64,000 nt of DNA from Clostridium tertium (GTDB taxonomy: Bacteria; Bacillota; Clostridia; Clostridiales; Clostridiaceae), in NCBI RefSeq assembly GCF_017873245.1, contig NZ_JAGGJY010000006.1, positions 1 through 64,000 of the forward strand, written 5' to 3'. Below, piece by piece: positions 1-9,307 of the stretch. The notes beneath the pieces are model-generated. The model made no database searches. It worked only from the letters and a program-made list of their open reading frames with translations, and had not been told where the DNA came from. Numbering within the stretch: position 1 is the stretch's first letter; every line of letters begins with the position of its first letter. The position numbers were made by a program, and so were the translations under genes.

Positions 1-25
1 TGTGCTTTATTGACATAAAAAATCA

Positions 26-76
26 CCCCATTATGTAGATTGTACTCGACCCTTTGTCGATTGTCTACATAATAGG
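26..76. repeat. Two-tier hairpin at window start
   Basis: The outer arms are CCCCATTATGTAGA (26-39) and TCTACATAATAGGG (63-76), which pair almost completely. Inside them a second stem TCGAC (46-50)/GTCGA (56-60) closes a CCTTT loop. No T-tract follows, so this is not a classical intrinsic terminator. It could be the structured end of a mobile element (IS200/IS605-like ends are hairpins) or a cis RNA. The structure is seen directly; its role is unknown. Confidence 0.6.
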
Positions 77-407
77 GTTATGACCAAAACGCGACCCCCT
101 TTATATTTGCAACAAATAAATAATATTTAAATTTATATTAATTAAATAAAGTAAAATAATATTTTCTTTCTTTATATCAATATTTTTTGTGTAATTAGGT
201 ATTAATTTTAGTATTACTTATGATGCTGTTAATAATGAAGTATATAAAAGTTTAAAACAAAATTATATATGATTATAATTTTTGAAATAAAATAATCTTA
301 AAAAGTAATATTGGATAATTTTTTAGAAAAATTTAGAATGTTGTAATTAAAATTTTGTAAAATAGTAGAAAAATTGAATTATTTATATAAAAATAATGAT
401 ATAAATA

Positions 408-416
408 TGGTATAAT
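408..416 (+). promoter_or_regulatory. Possible extended -10 promoter of surface-polymer cluster
   Basis: A TGG-TATAAT string fits an extended -10 box (TGn-TATAAT). No good -35 hexamer sits 17 bases upstream, which extended -10 promoters do not strictly need. It would give a leader of about 250 bases to the first gene. In sequence this AT-rich, chance matches are common. Confidence 0.35.
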
Positions 417-670
417 ATTTTTCATTGAAATAATGTATTAAATGTAGTTAAAAAAAAGAGTATTTTAATTGAAAAAAAATAAGGAATTCTTATATAATAA
501 GAGAAAAATATATTATAAATATCTATTATTTATGGTTAGTTTGTTTCTGTAATTTAATTTATATAATTTAATTTATGTAAAAAGAGTAGGTTCTTTGAGA
601 TTTATTATGATAAATGAATATAATAGTTCGTACAAAATTGAATTATATACTTAGGAGTAAAGTTGAGATA

Positions 671-1963
671 ATGAATAAAGTAAAAGAAAAAGTTTTAATA
701 ATATCTGAAGTCTTTTATCCTGAAATAGGGAGTGGGGCTAATAGGATAACTAATTTAGTAATTGAATTAAAAAAAAATGGGTATATGGTTGATGTAGTAA
801 CCTCAGAACCTTCTTATCCTAATAAAGATATTTATAAAGAAGATGGATATAGGGATTTAGAAAAAGAAAATGATATATATACAGGTTCTAATATACATAG
901 AGTTAGGACAAGCAAAGTGAAGAGGACTACTAACTTTTTTATAAGATTATATATATATATTAATTTCTTTTTTAAAAGTATATTTTCAATAATTTTTAGA
1001 CGGTCAAAATACAACTTAGTTATAGCTACTATACCATCTCCTTTTTCTGGAGTTTTAGGTATAATAGCAAAAATTAGGTTTAGATGTAAGTTTATATTAG
1101 ACATAAGAGATTTATGGCCAGAATGTATAAAAAATGTAGGATTATTTAGAAAAAATAAATTTTTGTTGAAAATTGCATACGTATTAGAGAAAGTAATTTT
1201 TAAATTTACAGATTCAATTGTAATTAATAGCAATGGTTTTAAAGAATATATAAATAAAAATAAGTATAAAAAAAGAGTAGTATTTATTCCAAATGGGTTA
1301 CAGGTTAGTGAAATTGAGAGATATGAGAAAATAAGAAGGAAAACAAATAAGCATAGGAAATTTACTGTTATATATACAGGGATGATAGGATTACCTCAAA
1401 ATGTGACATCACTTGTAAGGGTTGCTAGAAATTTGAGACATATTGAAGATATAGAATTTAAAATTATAGGTACAGGAATACAAAGAGAAAAAGTCTTAGA
1501 GCTAATAGATCACTATGATTTGAAGAATATAAGGGTATATAATCCAATGCCTAAAAATAAAGTTGTTGAAGAAGTAGCTAAATGTCATATAGGGTTAGCT
1601 CACCTGAGAAAAGATAGTGCCTTTGATTTGGTAATACCAGGAAAAATAATTGATTATATGGGAATAGGAATACCTATAGTGGCAGGGGTTGAAGGATATG
1701 CTGCAAAAGTTATAAATGATAGTGAATCTGGTTTAGTTGTTGAACCAGATGATTATGTTGGATTATCTAAGGCTATTATGAAAATCTATAATGATAAGAA
1801 ATCATATGAGTATTATTCAAAAAATGGTATGAATTATTGTTTAAATAATTTTTGTGTTGAAAATAATTTGATTAAATATATAGATTTAATTGAAAGAGTT
1901 ACAAGGAGAAATGATTATGTCAAAAAAAATAGGGATGTTTGTATGGAATCACTTCACCAATGA
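671..1963 (+). CDS. GT4-family glycosyltransferase
   Basis: Predicted cytosolic, membrane-associated glycosyltransferase of the GT-B fold (GT4), adding a sugar to a lipid-linked surface-polymer precursor. The N-terminal acceptor domain opens with a hydrophobic strand and a Gly-rich loop (SEVFYPEIGSGANR), and DIRDLWPE is typical of the WbuB-like branch. The C-terminal donor domain has FTVIYTGMIGLPQN and the KIIDYMGIGIPIV helix that binds nucleotide-sugar. The frame stays open to an ATG at 614, but ATG 671 (MNKVKEKVLIISEVF) matches the usual family N-terminus; the best GGAG lies 14 bases upstream, so the start is uncertain. It overlaps the next gene by 47 bases, suggesting coupled translation. 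The sugar is not predictable. Confidence 0.85.
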   Translation: MNKVKEKVLIISEVFYPEIGSGANRITNLVIELKKNGYMVDVVTSEPSYPNKDIYKEDGYRDLEKENDIYTGSNIHRVRTSKVKRTTNFFIRLYIYINFFFKSIFSIIFRRSKYNLVIATIPSPFSGVLGIIAKIRFRCKFILDIRDLWPECIKNVGLFRKNKFLLKIAYVLEKVIFKFTDSIVINSNGFKEYINKNKYKKRVVFIPNGLQVSEIERYEKIRRKTNKHRKFTVIYTGMIGLPQNVTSLVRVARNLRHIEDIEFKIIGTGIQREKVLELIDHYDLKNIRVYNPMPKNKVVEEVAKCHIGLAHLRKDSAFDLVIPGKIIDYMGIGIPIVAGVEGYAAKVINDSESGLVVEPDDYVGLSKAIMKIYNDKKSYEYYSKNGMNYCLNNFCVENNLIKYIDLIERVTRRNDYVKKNRDVCMESLHQ

Positions 1964-3245
1964 TGCAAGAGTATTAAGAGAATGTACTGCTTTAGCTGAA
2001 AAGGGATATGATGTTAAGCTTATAGCTATTCATGATTCAAAGCAAAAAGATTTAAAGAAAAATGAAAATAGAAATGGCTTTAATATAGTAAGAGTAAATA
2101 GATATCCTAAATACATATTGCTGGTTAATAAAGCTATCAGTTTAATTAAGAGAAATAAGATTCTTACATTACCGTTACTAGTTCTTATTGGGTTGATTTT
2201 TTATTTTAATCAAATAATTGGACTTGCTGTATTGTTATTTATGGGAATAATGTCTCTTAAAAAGATAAGAGGTTTTTTAATAAAAACACATATATTTCTA
2301 GGTATGATAATTGAAGGATTAAAATTTAATGCTGATGTATATCATAGCAATGATTTAAATACCCTTCCTCAAGGGATAATATGTAGTAAGATTTTTAGAA
2401 GAAGATACCTAGTGTATGATTCACATGAGGTTCAAAGCTCTAGAACTGGATATGGAAAGCAAGCATATTACATAGAAAAAATATTGATTAAGTTTATTGA
2501 TAAAATGATTATGACCAATAGAACAAGGGCAGAATATGTTAAGGAATTATATAATATAGAATTGCCGGAGATTGTACATAATTATCCATTTTACACTAAA
2601 GATGATTCTATAGAAAATAAATATGATATGTATTCCATGTTAGATATTCCAACTGATAAGCCAATATTACTTTATCAAGGTGGAATTCAAGTTGGAAGAG
2701 GCCTTGATAAAATTGTAGAAGCTATAGACAAGTTCAATGATGGAATAACTGTTTTTATAGGAGATGGAAAGTTAAAGCCTGAGATAGTAAAAATGGTAGC
2801 AGACAGACAACTCAATGAAAAAGTAAGGTTTGTAGATAAAGTTCCAGTAGATGAATTAAAATATTATACTGCTAATGCTTATTTAGGCTTTCAAGTTTTA
2901 AATAATGTTTGCTTTAATCATTACTCTGCATGTTCAAATAAACTTTTTGAATATATGATGAGTAAAGTTCCAGTAGTAGCGTGTAATTTTCCAGAGATAA
3001 AAAGAGTAGTTCAAGAAGAACAAATAGGATTAGTTGTTGATTCTCATGATCCAAATGAAATAGCAAATGCTGTGAATGTATTATTAGAAAATAAAGAATT
3101 ACATTCAATGTTTAGTGAAAACTGCACAAAGGCAAGAGAAAAGTATAATTGGAATAATGAAAAGGAAAACTTCGTTAAAATATATGATAGTTTCTTATAT
3201 AAGAAAAATATGAATATAGATAATGATATAAATATAGGTGTATAA
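1917..3245 (+). CDS. GT4-family glycosyltransferase with internal membrane hairpin
   Basis: Second GT4-like glycosyltransferase of the cluster. The C-terminal half has a typical donor-binding region (ILLYQGGIQVGRGLDKIVEAI, then CSNKLFEYMMSKVPVVACNFPE). The N-terminal half contains DVYHSNDLNTLPQG and YDSHEVQ acceptor-side motifs. Unusually, about residues 83-120 form a strongly hydrophobic stretch (LPLLVLIGLIFYF...IGLAVLLFMGIMS) long enough for two membrane passes, so the enzyme is probably membrane-inserted. ATG 1917 lies eight bases after AAGGAG; the ATG at 1911 is too close to that site. The start lies inside the upstream glycosyltransferase and the stop is two bases before the ABC permease start, so the four genes form one tight transcription unit. 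Confidence 0.85.
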   Translation: MSKKIGMFVWNHFTNDARVLRECTALAEKGYDVKLIAIHDSKQKDLKKNENRNGFNIVRVNRYPKYILLVNKAISLIKRNKILTLPLLVLIGLIFYFNQIIGLAVLLFMGIMSLKKIRGFLIKTHIFLGMIIEGLKFNADVYHSNDLNTLPQGIICSKIFRRRYLVYDSHEVQSSRTGYGKQAYYIEKILIKFIDKMIMTNRTRAEYVKELYNIELPEIVHNYPFYTKDDSIENKYDMYSMLDIPTDKPILLYQGGIQVGRGLDKIVEAIDKFNDGITVFIGDGKLKPEIVKMVADRQLNEKVRFVDKVPVDELKYYTANAYLGFQVLNNVCFNHYSACSNKLFEYMMSKVPVVACNFPEIKRVVQEEQIGLVVDSHDPNEIANAVNVLLENKELHSMFSENCTKAREKYNWNNEKENFVKIYDSFLYKKNMNIDNDINIGV

Positions 3246-3247
3246 AT

Positions 3248-4051
3248 ATGAAAAATTTACTTTTTATTTTAAAGGAGCATAAGACTAATTTCTATAAAAT
3301 TTATAAATTAGCTTTATATGATTTTATAACTCCATTAAGAGATACGTATCTTGGAGTTTTATGGATAGTATTAAACCCATTATCACAAATAGGGGTTTAT
3401 TGGTTTGTTTTTGGACTTGGAATAAGAAATGGTAGAGCAGTAGATGGACATCCTTTTTTATTGTGGATGTTAGCAGGATTAGTACCTTGGTTTTATATTA
3501 GTAATTCAATAAGTAGTGGAACTTTATCTATATATTCTAAGTCATCAATCTTAACAAAGATGAAGTTTCCAACTAGCATAATACCAACTTATACTATAGG
3601 AACTCAATTGTTAAATAATATACCAGTAATATTTATAATGATAATAATATATGTGGTTAATGGATATAAAGCCACTATATATTATATTCAAATACCATAT
3701 TATATAATTTCAGCTAGTTTACTATTGATAGGGATATCACTTATTACATCAGCTTTAGTTATGGCTGTAAGAGACATAAATAGAATAGTAGGAACAGTTT
3801 TAAGATTTATGTTTTATTTAACACCGATTTTATGGACTACTATAAATTTACCACCAATAGCTTTGAAAATAATAAGATTAAATCCTTTTATTTATATTAT
3901 AGAAGGATTTAGAAATACGTTTTTATATAATAAGTGGTTTTTTGAAGATATAAGCTTTACTATTTATTATTGGGCGGTAACAATAATAATACTTCTAATT
4001 GGAGCATTAGTACATATGAAGTTAAGAAATAGATTTTCAGATTTAATTTAA
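3248..4051 (+). CDS. tagG: ABC-2 type polysaccharide/teichoic acid export permease (TagG-like)
   Basis: Membrane component of an ABC-2 exporter that flips undecaprenyl-linked surface polymer across the membrane. It is 267 residues long, typical of the TagG/Wzm family, with six hydrophobic segments. The hallmark N-terminal amphipathic region (LALYDFITPLRDTYLGVLWIVLNPLSQIGVYWFVFG) is present, as are the late RFMFYLTPILWT and LNPFIYIIEGFRN motifs. The ATPase partner starts 17 bases downstream. The neighbouring CDP-glycerol transferases favour a teichoic-acid-like substrate over a capsule, but the sequence does not settle it. Confidence 0.85.
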   Translation: MKNLLFILKEHKTNFYKIYKLALYDFITPLRDTYLGVLWIVLNPLSQIGVYWFVFGLGIRNGRAVDGHPFLLWMLAGLVPWFYISNSISSGTLSIYSKSSILTKMKFPTSIIPTYTIGTQLLNNIPVIFIMIIIYVVNGYKATIYYIQIPYYIISASLLLIGISLITSALVMAVRDINRIVGTVLRFMFYLTPILWTTINLPPIALKIIRLNPFIYIIEGFRNTFLYNKWFFEDISFTIYYWAVTIIILLIGALVHMKLRNRFSDLI

Positions 4052-4067
4052 TTACAAAGGGGAAGTC

Positions 4068-6479
4068 ATGGAAGAGAATAAGTATTCGATTGTAGCTAAG
4101 AATGTTAGCAAGGGTTATAAAATGTATTCTAGTCCTAAGCAAAAATTAATGGATTTGATTCTTCCTAAAGGAGCAGGGAAAACATTTTATGCTCTTAAAG
4201 ATATATCCTTTAAGGTTGAAAAGGGAGAAGTGGTAGGATTATTAGGACTTAATGGTTCTGGAAAGTCAACATTATCTAACATATTAGGTGGAGTATCTAT
4301 GCCAACAAGTGGAGAAATTGAGATAAATGGAGAATCTGCACTTATAGCAATAGGTCTAGGTATGAATAATTTTCTAACAGGAATTGAAAATATAGAGCTA
4401 AAAGCTCTTATGATGGGATATAAAAAAAGTGAAATAGAAGAAATAAAGCAAGAAATTATAGATTTTGCTGATATAGGTGAATTTATAAATCAACCACTTA
4501 GGACATATTCGAGTGGCATGAGATCTAGACTTGGATTTGCAATATCTATATATACTAATCCAGATATATTAGTAATAGATGAGGCTTTATCAGTTGGGGA
4601 TCCAACATTTACACAGAAATGTTTAGATAAAATGAATGAGTTTAAGGAAAGTGGAAAAACTATTTTTTTTGTTAGCCACTCATTACCTCAAATAAAACAG
4701 TTTTGCAATAAAGCTATGTGGCTTGAGTATGGAGTGCTTAGGGAATATGGATCTATAGAAGAAGTATTACCTAAGTATCAAAGATATATAAATGAAATAA
4801 ATAAAATGACAGATAAGGAAAGACTAGAGCATAAAAAAAAGGTTCTAAAAAATCAAGATCATTCATTATTAAGAGAATTTAAACTTGTAGATAACAATTT
4901 AAAAAGATTTGTACCAAATGGGAAATTTATAAAAAATGTAACATTAATAAATGATAATAACAAGATTAAAGAAACCTTCTTTAATATAGATGTAAGCACT
5001 TTTGCATTTGGATTCATTCCATCAATATTAAGAAAAAGATATGAGACAGCTATATTTATATTAATATCTCAAATTTTAAACTTTTTTATAGTAAGATTTC
5101 CTATTTCAATATTTACAAATTTCATAGTTACAGGTATAGCATCAATATTTACATCAAAGAGTTATTTAAATTATTTAGTTGAATATAAAAAATTTATACC
5201 ATATACAATATGGAAAAAGGTTAATTTAGAAGATGAAGATATAGAAAGAAAAATAACTATAAATAAAAGAAAAAATAGAAGGATAGTTGCAATTTCCATA
5301 GCCTTTATTCTTTTTACTTCATTAACTTCACTGGGATTCACATATAAAGATGTAATAGGAAGTATCATAACAAGTAGTAATAGTCAAATGAAAGTTAAAA
5401 ACTATGCGATTATAACAGTTAAGAGTGATAAATTTGAAAGTATATTAATATTAAATTCTAAAAATAATAATGACTTAGAGGGTATAGTATATCCGGGAAA
5501 AATACAAGTTAAAATGAATAATAAAATTGATGAATTGAATAAATTGGTTAATATAAAGGATATTGAGACCTTAAAAAATGTTATTAAAGATAACTTTGCT
5601 ATTCAAATATCAGATTATATTCTAATAAATAAGGATGATATTAAGAGTAGTGATAATATTAAAGCAGTAGATTTATATAAAGATATTTTTACAGGTTTAT
5701 TCGAATTAAGTGAAAGTGATTTTAATAATAAAGTTAAAGAAATACAAAAAAAATATCCTGATATAGATAAATTATTAGTGAAGGAATTTTATGATAACTT
5801 TAAAGATAGTAATGTTAATATATCAAATTTAAAATATGAGATTGTATTATTAGGAGATATAGTAGATGGAGAAATATTACAAGCTCTTAATTTATCAAAT
5901 AAAGCAAATTATAAGTTTTTAACAGTAGATAAAAGAATCTTACAAAATAATGAATTAGTTAAGAATATAAATAAAAAATATAATGAGTATTTAGAGAAAG
6001 AAAAAAAAGATTTGGAAGAATCAATTTGGAATGAAGATGACGAATTGCAAGAAGAAAATAGTGTCGGTGTAGGAGAAACTATAATGCCACCTTCAAATAG
6101 CGGAGGAACCGGAGGAAATACAACGCCGCCTTCAAATAGTGGAGGAACCGGAGGAAGTACAACGCCACCATCTGATAATGGAGGAGCCGGAGGAAGTACA
6201 ACGCCACCATCTGATAACGGAGGAACCGGAGAAAGTACAACGCCACCATCCGATAACGGAGGAGCCGGAGGAAATACAACGCCACCATCCGATAACGGAG
6301 GAACCGGAGGAAGTACAACGCCACCATCTGATAACGGAGGAACCGGAGGAAGTACACCACCGCCATCTGATAATGGAGGATCAGGAGAAAGTACACCACC
6401 ACCATCTGATAACGGAGGAACCGGAGGAAGTACACCACCACCATTCGATAACGGAGAATCTGAAGGAAATACAATGTAG
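4068..6479 (+). CDS. tagH: Teichoic-acid/polysaccharide export ATPase with extracytoplasmic repeat tail (TagH-like)
   Basis: ATPase subunit of the exporter. Residues 1-240 are an ABC nucleotide-binding domain with Walker A GLNGSGKST (about 60-68), signature YSSGMRSRLGF and Walker B ILVIDEALSVGD. At 803 residues it is far longer than a plain Wzt/TagH ATPase. A hydrophobic region (about 328-362) and a clear transmembrane helix (about 405-427) are followed by some 240 residues of probable extracytoplasmic sequence and then ten 13-residue Pro/Gly/Ser/Thr repeats (673-802). Bacillus TagH also has a transmembrane helix and external C-terminal domain, so the layout has precedent; the repeat tail is unusual. 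The stop appears to be recent, because degenerate repeat sequence continues in frame behind it. Confidence 0.85.
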   Translation: MEENKYSIVAKNVSKGYKMYSSPKQKLMDLILPKGAGKTFYALKDISFKVEKGEVVGLLGLNGSGKSTLSNILGGVSMPTSGEIEINGESALIAIGLGMNNFLTGIENIELKALMMGYKKSEIEEIKQEIIDFADIGEFINQPLRTYSSGMRSRLGFAISIYTNPDILVIDEALSVGDPTFTQKCLDKMNEFKESGKTIFFVSHSLPQIKQFCNKAMWLEYGVLREYGSIEEVLPKYQRYINEINKMTDKERLEHKKKVLKNQDHSLLREFKLVDNNLKRFVPNGKFIKNVTLINDNNKIKETFFNIDVSTFAFGFIPSILRKRYETAIFILISQILNFFIVRFPISIFTNFIVTGIASIFTSKSYLNYLVEYKKFIPYTIWKKVNLEDEDIERKITINKRKNRRIVAISIAFILFTSLTSLGFTYKDVIGSIITSSNSQMKVKNYAIITVKSDKFESILILNSKNNNDLEGIVYPGKIQVKMNNKIDELNKLVNIKDIETLKNVIKDNFAIQISDYILINKDDIKSSDNIKAVDLYKDIFTGLFELSESDFNNKVKEIQKKYPDIDKLLVKEFYDNFKDSNVNISNLKYEIVLLGDIVDGEILQALNLSNKANYKFLTVDKRILQNNELVKNINKKYNEYLEKEKKDLEESIWNEDDELQEENSVGVGETIMPPSNSGGTGGNTTPPSNSGGTGGSTTPPSDNGGAGGSTTPPSDNGGTGESTTPPSDNGGAGGNTTPPSDNGGTGGSTTPPSDNGGTGGSTPPPSDNGGSGESTPPPSDNGGTGGSTPPPFDNGESEGNTM
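6087..6476 (+). repeat. Ten-copy 39-bp tandem repeat encoding PPSDNGGTGGSTT
   Basis: Ten in-frame 39-base units encode 13-residue repeats of the type PPSDNGG(T/A)GGSTT. The first two copies have SNSGG in place of SDNGG, and the last three end in STP or NTM. The block is much richer in G+C than its surroundings. Repeats of this type make flexible wall-spanning spacers and change copy number by slippage. The same block produces spurious long open frames on both strands. Confidence 0.95.
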
Positions 6480-6540
6480 GTATTACCTGAAAATGGAGGT
6501 GAGGAATAAAGTACAACCACTCCGGCAAATTCAAATTAAC
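6477..6540 (+). pseudogene. Decayed continuation of the TagH repeat tail
   Basis: Reading on in the TagH frame past its TAG stop gives VLPENGGEE, a TAA, then STTTPANSN and a TAA. These pieces resemble degenerate copies of the PPSDNGG..STT repeat. The simplest reading is that the tail was once longer and was shortened by a nonsense change. The in-frame repeat resemblance is visible; the history is inferred. Confidence 0.55.
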
Positions 6541-6606
6541 AATATTTATAAAAATAATAATCTTGTTGATTTGTGAAATTTTAATAATATAGAGAAGGTT
6601 AAGATT

Positions 6607-8043
6607 ATGAATTTAGTTACTTATTTAGAGGATCATATAAATGATTTGATAGAGAATAGTTTAAAACAACATAAAGTTAAAAGAATAAAAAATCAATCAT
6701 TATTATTATTCTCTAATGATCAGTGTAAAGTAAATGAATTAGGCTTAGATAACGATATAAATACTTTTGGAAATATTGATATTGACGGTGACAAATTTAT
6801 ATTTGATTTAATAAAAGAAATAGATAGCCTCTATAAGAAAAAAGAGTTTTATTCCTATACGTCTAATTTAAAGATAGGAGGAAAAGAAAGTCTGATTGAT
6901 ACAGTAAATATAGAGGATTTAGAATATAAAGAAATAATAAAAATTTTTATAAATAAATTATCTAAGCAATTTCATAGCTCAGATATAATACTATTAAATT
7001 TTTTCTTTGATGAGGAATTTAAAACAGTGGATAATGAGTTAATGGCTTTATCTGATGATGAAATTAAATATATTCAAAATATGAATTCTCATTTAAATAG
7101 ATTAGTTGGGATATTTAAGGAATTATATCCTGGTATAAGTGTAGTTACATTTGAAAAAGCAATAGTAATAGATGACTTAAAAAATAAAACATTTAAATTT
7201 AGAGATGATGTAAATCAAGAAATAATAAGAATGATTAATAAAAATATTAATAGTAAGAAGTTTCATGGTGAAAAGATATTTTCATCAATACATCCTATTA
7301 AATATTATTTTGAAAAAGCTAAATTAAACAATAAAAATAAACTTATGATTATTTTTTCAGCTTTTTCAACAGACGAGGCTAAATATAATTATATAAGTAC
7401 ATTAAAGACTTGTGATTGTAATAAACTTTTTATACTAGACGATTTTGGAAGCAAAGGTACTTATTATCTAGGTCTGAAAGGTGATTTTAACATAGAAACA
7501 TCTGTTATGGCACTCATTTCCTATATTATGTCAAAAAATAAGATATTATTTTCTAATGTTATATCTATTGGTTCATCAAAAGGTGGAAGTGCAGCAATTT
7601 ATTACGGATTGAAATATAATTTTGGAAATATAATAGCAGGTGCACCGCAATATAAAATAGGAACATATTTAAGTGATTTATCAATAAGTGATTATGCTTT
7701 GGAGATTTTTGGTGAAATAAGTGATTGTAATAGAATCAAATATAATAATTTAATAAGATTGTCTGCAAATACTTGTACTAATATATATTTACTTACTAGT
7801 GATGGTGATAATCAATATAAGAAAGTATTAAAGGAATTTGAATTTGTTTCTAGAGAGTTAAATATTAAGTTAAATATAGATAAATGTGAAATAAATAATC
7901 ATGGTGAAATATCTAGAGAGTTCCCAAAATTTTTATATGATAAGTTAGATTTAGTATTAAATAAGTCTTTAATTAATTTCAACAAAGCAAATAAAAGTAT
8001 TATACTCTTTAAAAACTCTATAAGAAAATATTTAAAAAAATAA
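6607..8043 (+). CDS. Alpha/beta-hydrolase-like protein of the surface-polymer cluster
   Basis: I do not recognise a named family with confidence. Residues about 230-450 look like an alpha/beta-hydrolase: a strand-turn FSNVISIGSSKGG places a nucleophile-elbow serine at S324 (G-S-S-K-G), and NNHGEI places a candidate catalytic histidine at H432. This half resembles hydrolase-like proteins such as Asp2 and capsule-locus proteins of the XcbB/CpsF type. The N-terminal 220 residues have no recognisable motif. There is no signal peptide, so it probably acts in the cytosol. Its place between the exporter and the nucleotide-sugar dehydrogenase suggests a role in modifying or assembling the polymer (inference). 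Confidence 0.8.
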   Translation: MNLVTYLEDHINDLIENSLKQHKVKRIKNQSLLLFSNDQCKVNELGLDNDINTFGNIDIDGDKFIFDLIKEIDSLYKKKEFYSYTSNLKIGGKESLIDTVNIEDLEYKEIIKIFINKLSKQFHSSDIILLNFFFDEEFKTVDNELMALSDDEIKYIQNMNSHLNRLVGIFKELYPGISVVTFEKAIVIDDLKNKTFKFRDDVNQEIIRMINKNINSKKFHGEKIFSSIHPIKYYFEKAKLNNKNKLMIIFSAFSTDEAKYNYISTLKTCDCNKLFILDDFGSKGTYYLGLKGDFNIETSVMALISYIMSKNKILFSNVISIGSSKGGSAAIYYGLKYNFGNIIAGAPQYKIGTYLSDLSISDYALEIFGEISDCNRIKYNNLIRLSANTCTNIYLLTSDGDNQYKKVLKEFEFVSRELNIKLNIDKCEINNHGEISREFPKFLYDKLDLVLNKSLINFNKANKSIILFKNSIRKYLKK

Positions 8044-8065
8044 ATTAATTTGGTAGTGGTGAAAA

Positions 8066-9292
8066 ATGAAAAGTATTAATGTAGTAGGATTAGGATATAT
8101 AGGGCTTCCAACCGCTTTAATGTTTGCAGCAAATGGAATTAGGGTTAGAGGAACTGATTTAAATATAAATATAGTAAATAAATTAAATTCTGGAAAGTTA
8201 ACCTTTAAAGAAGATGGGTTAGAGGAATTATTTAAAAAGGCCCAAAAAAATGAAATTGAATTTTCAACGAATTATTTAAAAACAGATATGTATATAATAA
8301 CTGTACCAACACCATATATTAAGGAAAGTAAAAAGATAGATCCTAAATATGTGATTTCAGCCGTTAATAATGTGCTAAATTTTTGTGAAAAAGGTGCAGT
8401 AATAGTAATAGAATCAACAGTATCTCCTGGAACAATAGATAAATTTGTAAGACCGCTAATAGAAGAAAAGGGGTTAGTGTTAGGAAAAGATGTTCATTTA
8501 GTACATGCACCAGAACGAATAATTCCAGGAAGAATGATATATGAATTGGAGAATAATTCTAGAACTATAGGAGCAGATAGTGAAGAAATAGGAAATAAAG
8601 TGAAAGAAGTGTACAGTTCGTTTTGTAAGGGAGATATTATAGTTACAGATATAAAAATTGCTGAATTAAGTAAGGTTGTAGAAAATACTTTTAGAGATAT
8701 AAATATAGCTTTTGCAAATGAATTAGCTAAGATATGTAGAAGAGAAAATATCGATGTATATAATCTTATAGAAATAGCTAATAAGCATCCAAGAGTTAAT
8801 ATTCTTAATCCAGGTCCAGGGGTAGGGGGACATTGTATATCTGTAGATCCTTGGTTCTTAGTAGGTGATTATCCAGATACTGTTAATATAATAAAGAGTG
8901 CTAGAGAAGTAAATGATTCTATGCCAAGATTTGTTATTAATAGAATTAGAGATATAATGGCAGAAAATAATATTGAAGATATATCTAAGGTTGGATTATA
9001 TGGAATTACATATAAAGAAGATGTTGATGATACAAGAGAAAGTCCAACACTTCAATTATTACAAAAACTAAATGACTATGAAGCTAATTCTATAAAGATT
9101 TATGACCCATTTATAAGTGAATTACATTGGGAAAGCCAATATTTAGATTTTGAAAAATTTATAAATGATATAGATATGATTGTTATAATGGTTGGACATG
9201 CTCATATAAAAGAAAGAAGAAGTATAATAAAAAATAAATTAATTTTAGATACTAAAAATATAATAAAAGATTGTGAAATATATAAATTATAA
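8066..9292 (+). CDS. wecC: UDP-N-acetyl-D-mannosaminuronate-type dehydrogenase (WecC-like)
   Basis: NAD-dependent four-electron oxidation of a UDP-sugar 6-OH to the uronate. The N-terminal Rossmann motif is VVGLGYIGLPTA (residues 6-17). The central region has ESTVSPGT and HAPERIIPGR, and the catalytic cysteine lies in GVGGHCISVDPWF (C257), whose DPWFL ending is typical of the UDP-ManNAc/UDP-GlcNAc branch rather than UDP-glucose dehydrogenase. At 408 residues it is normal length. The product would be an N-acetylated hexosaminuronic acid for the cluster's polymer. No 2-epimerase (WecB) lies in the window, so the exact substrate remains open. Confidence 0.85.
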   Translation: MKSINVVGLGYIGLPTALMFAANGIRVRGTDLNINIVNKLNSGKLTFKEDGLEELFKKAQKNEIEFSTNYLKTDMYIITVPTPYIKESKKIDPKYVISAVNNVLNFCEKGAVIVIESTVSPGTIDKFVRPLIEEKGLVLGKDVHLVHAPERIIPGRMIYELENNSRTIGADSEEIGNKVKEVYSSFCKGDIIVTDIKIAELSKVVENTFRDINIAFANELAKICRRENIDVYNLIEIANKHPRVNILNPGPGVGGHCISVDPWFLVGDYPDTVNIIKSAREVNDSMPRFVINRIRDIMAENNIEDISKVGLYGITYKEDVDDTRESPTLQLLQKLNDYEANSIKIYDPFISELHWESQYLDFEKFINDIDMIVIMVGHAHIKERRSIIKNKLILDTKNIIKDCEIYKL

Positions 9293-9307
9293 GCTTGGAG
9301 AGTAAAA

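Larger units (their letters stand above)
1..670. other. Gene-free AT-rich leader region
   Basis: I see no supported gene before the first glycosyltransferase. The left end holds a strong hairpin (26-76) and half of a GC-rich motif found twice more in the window (90-101). The rest is extremely AT-rich. A possible extended -10 promoter lies at 408-416. Whatever lies upstream of base 1 is not visible. Confidence 0.7.

Noticed and set aside
832..1233. 133-codon minus-strand open frame inside the first glycosyltransferase gene
   Set aside because: Shadow of a well-supported plus-strand gene, low-complexity hydrophobic/Lys-rich product, no ribosome site.
5909..6576. Three long open frames over the TagH repeat block (two minus, one plus at 6139-6576)
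   Set aside because: They are out-of-frame readings of the 39-bp repeat; composition is purely repetitive and none has a ribosome site or family resemblance.
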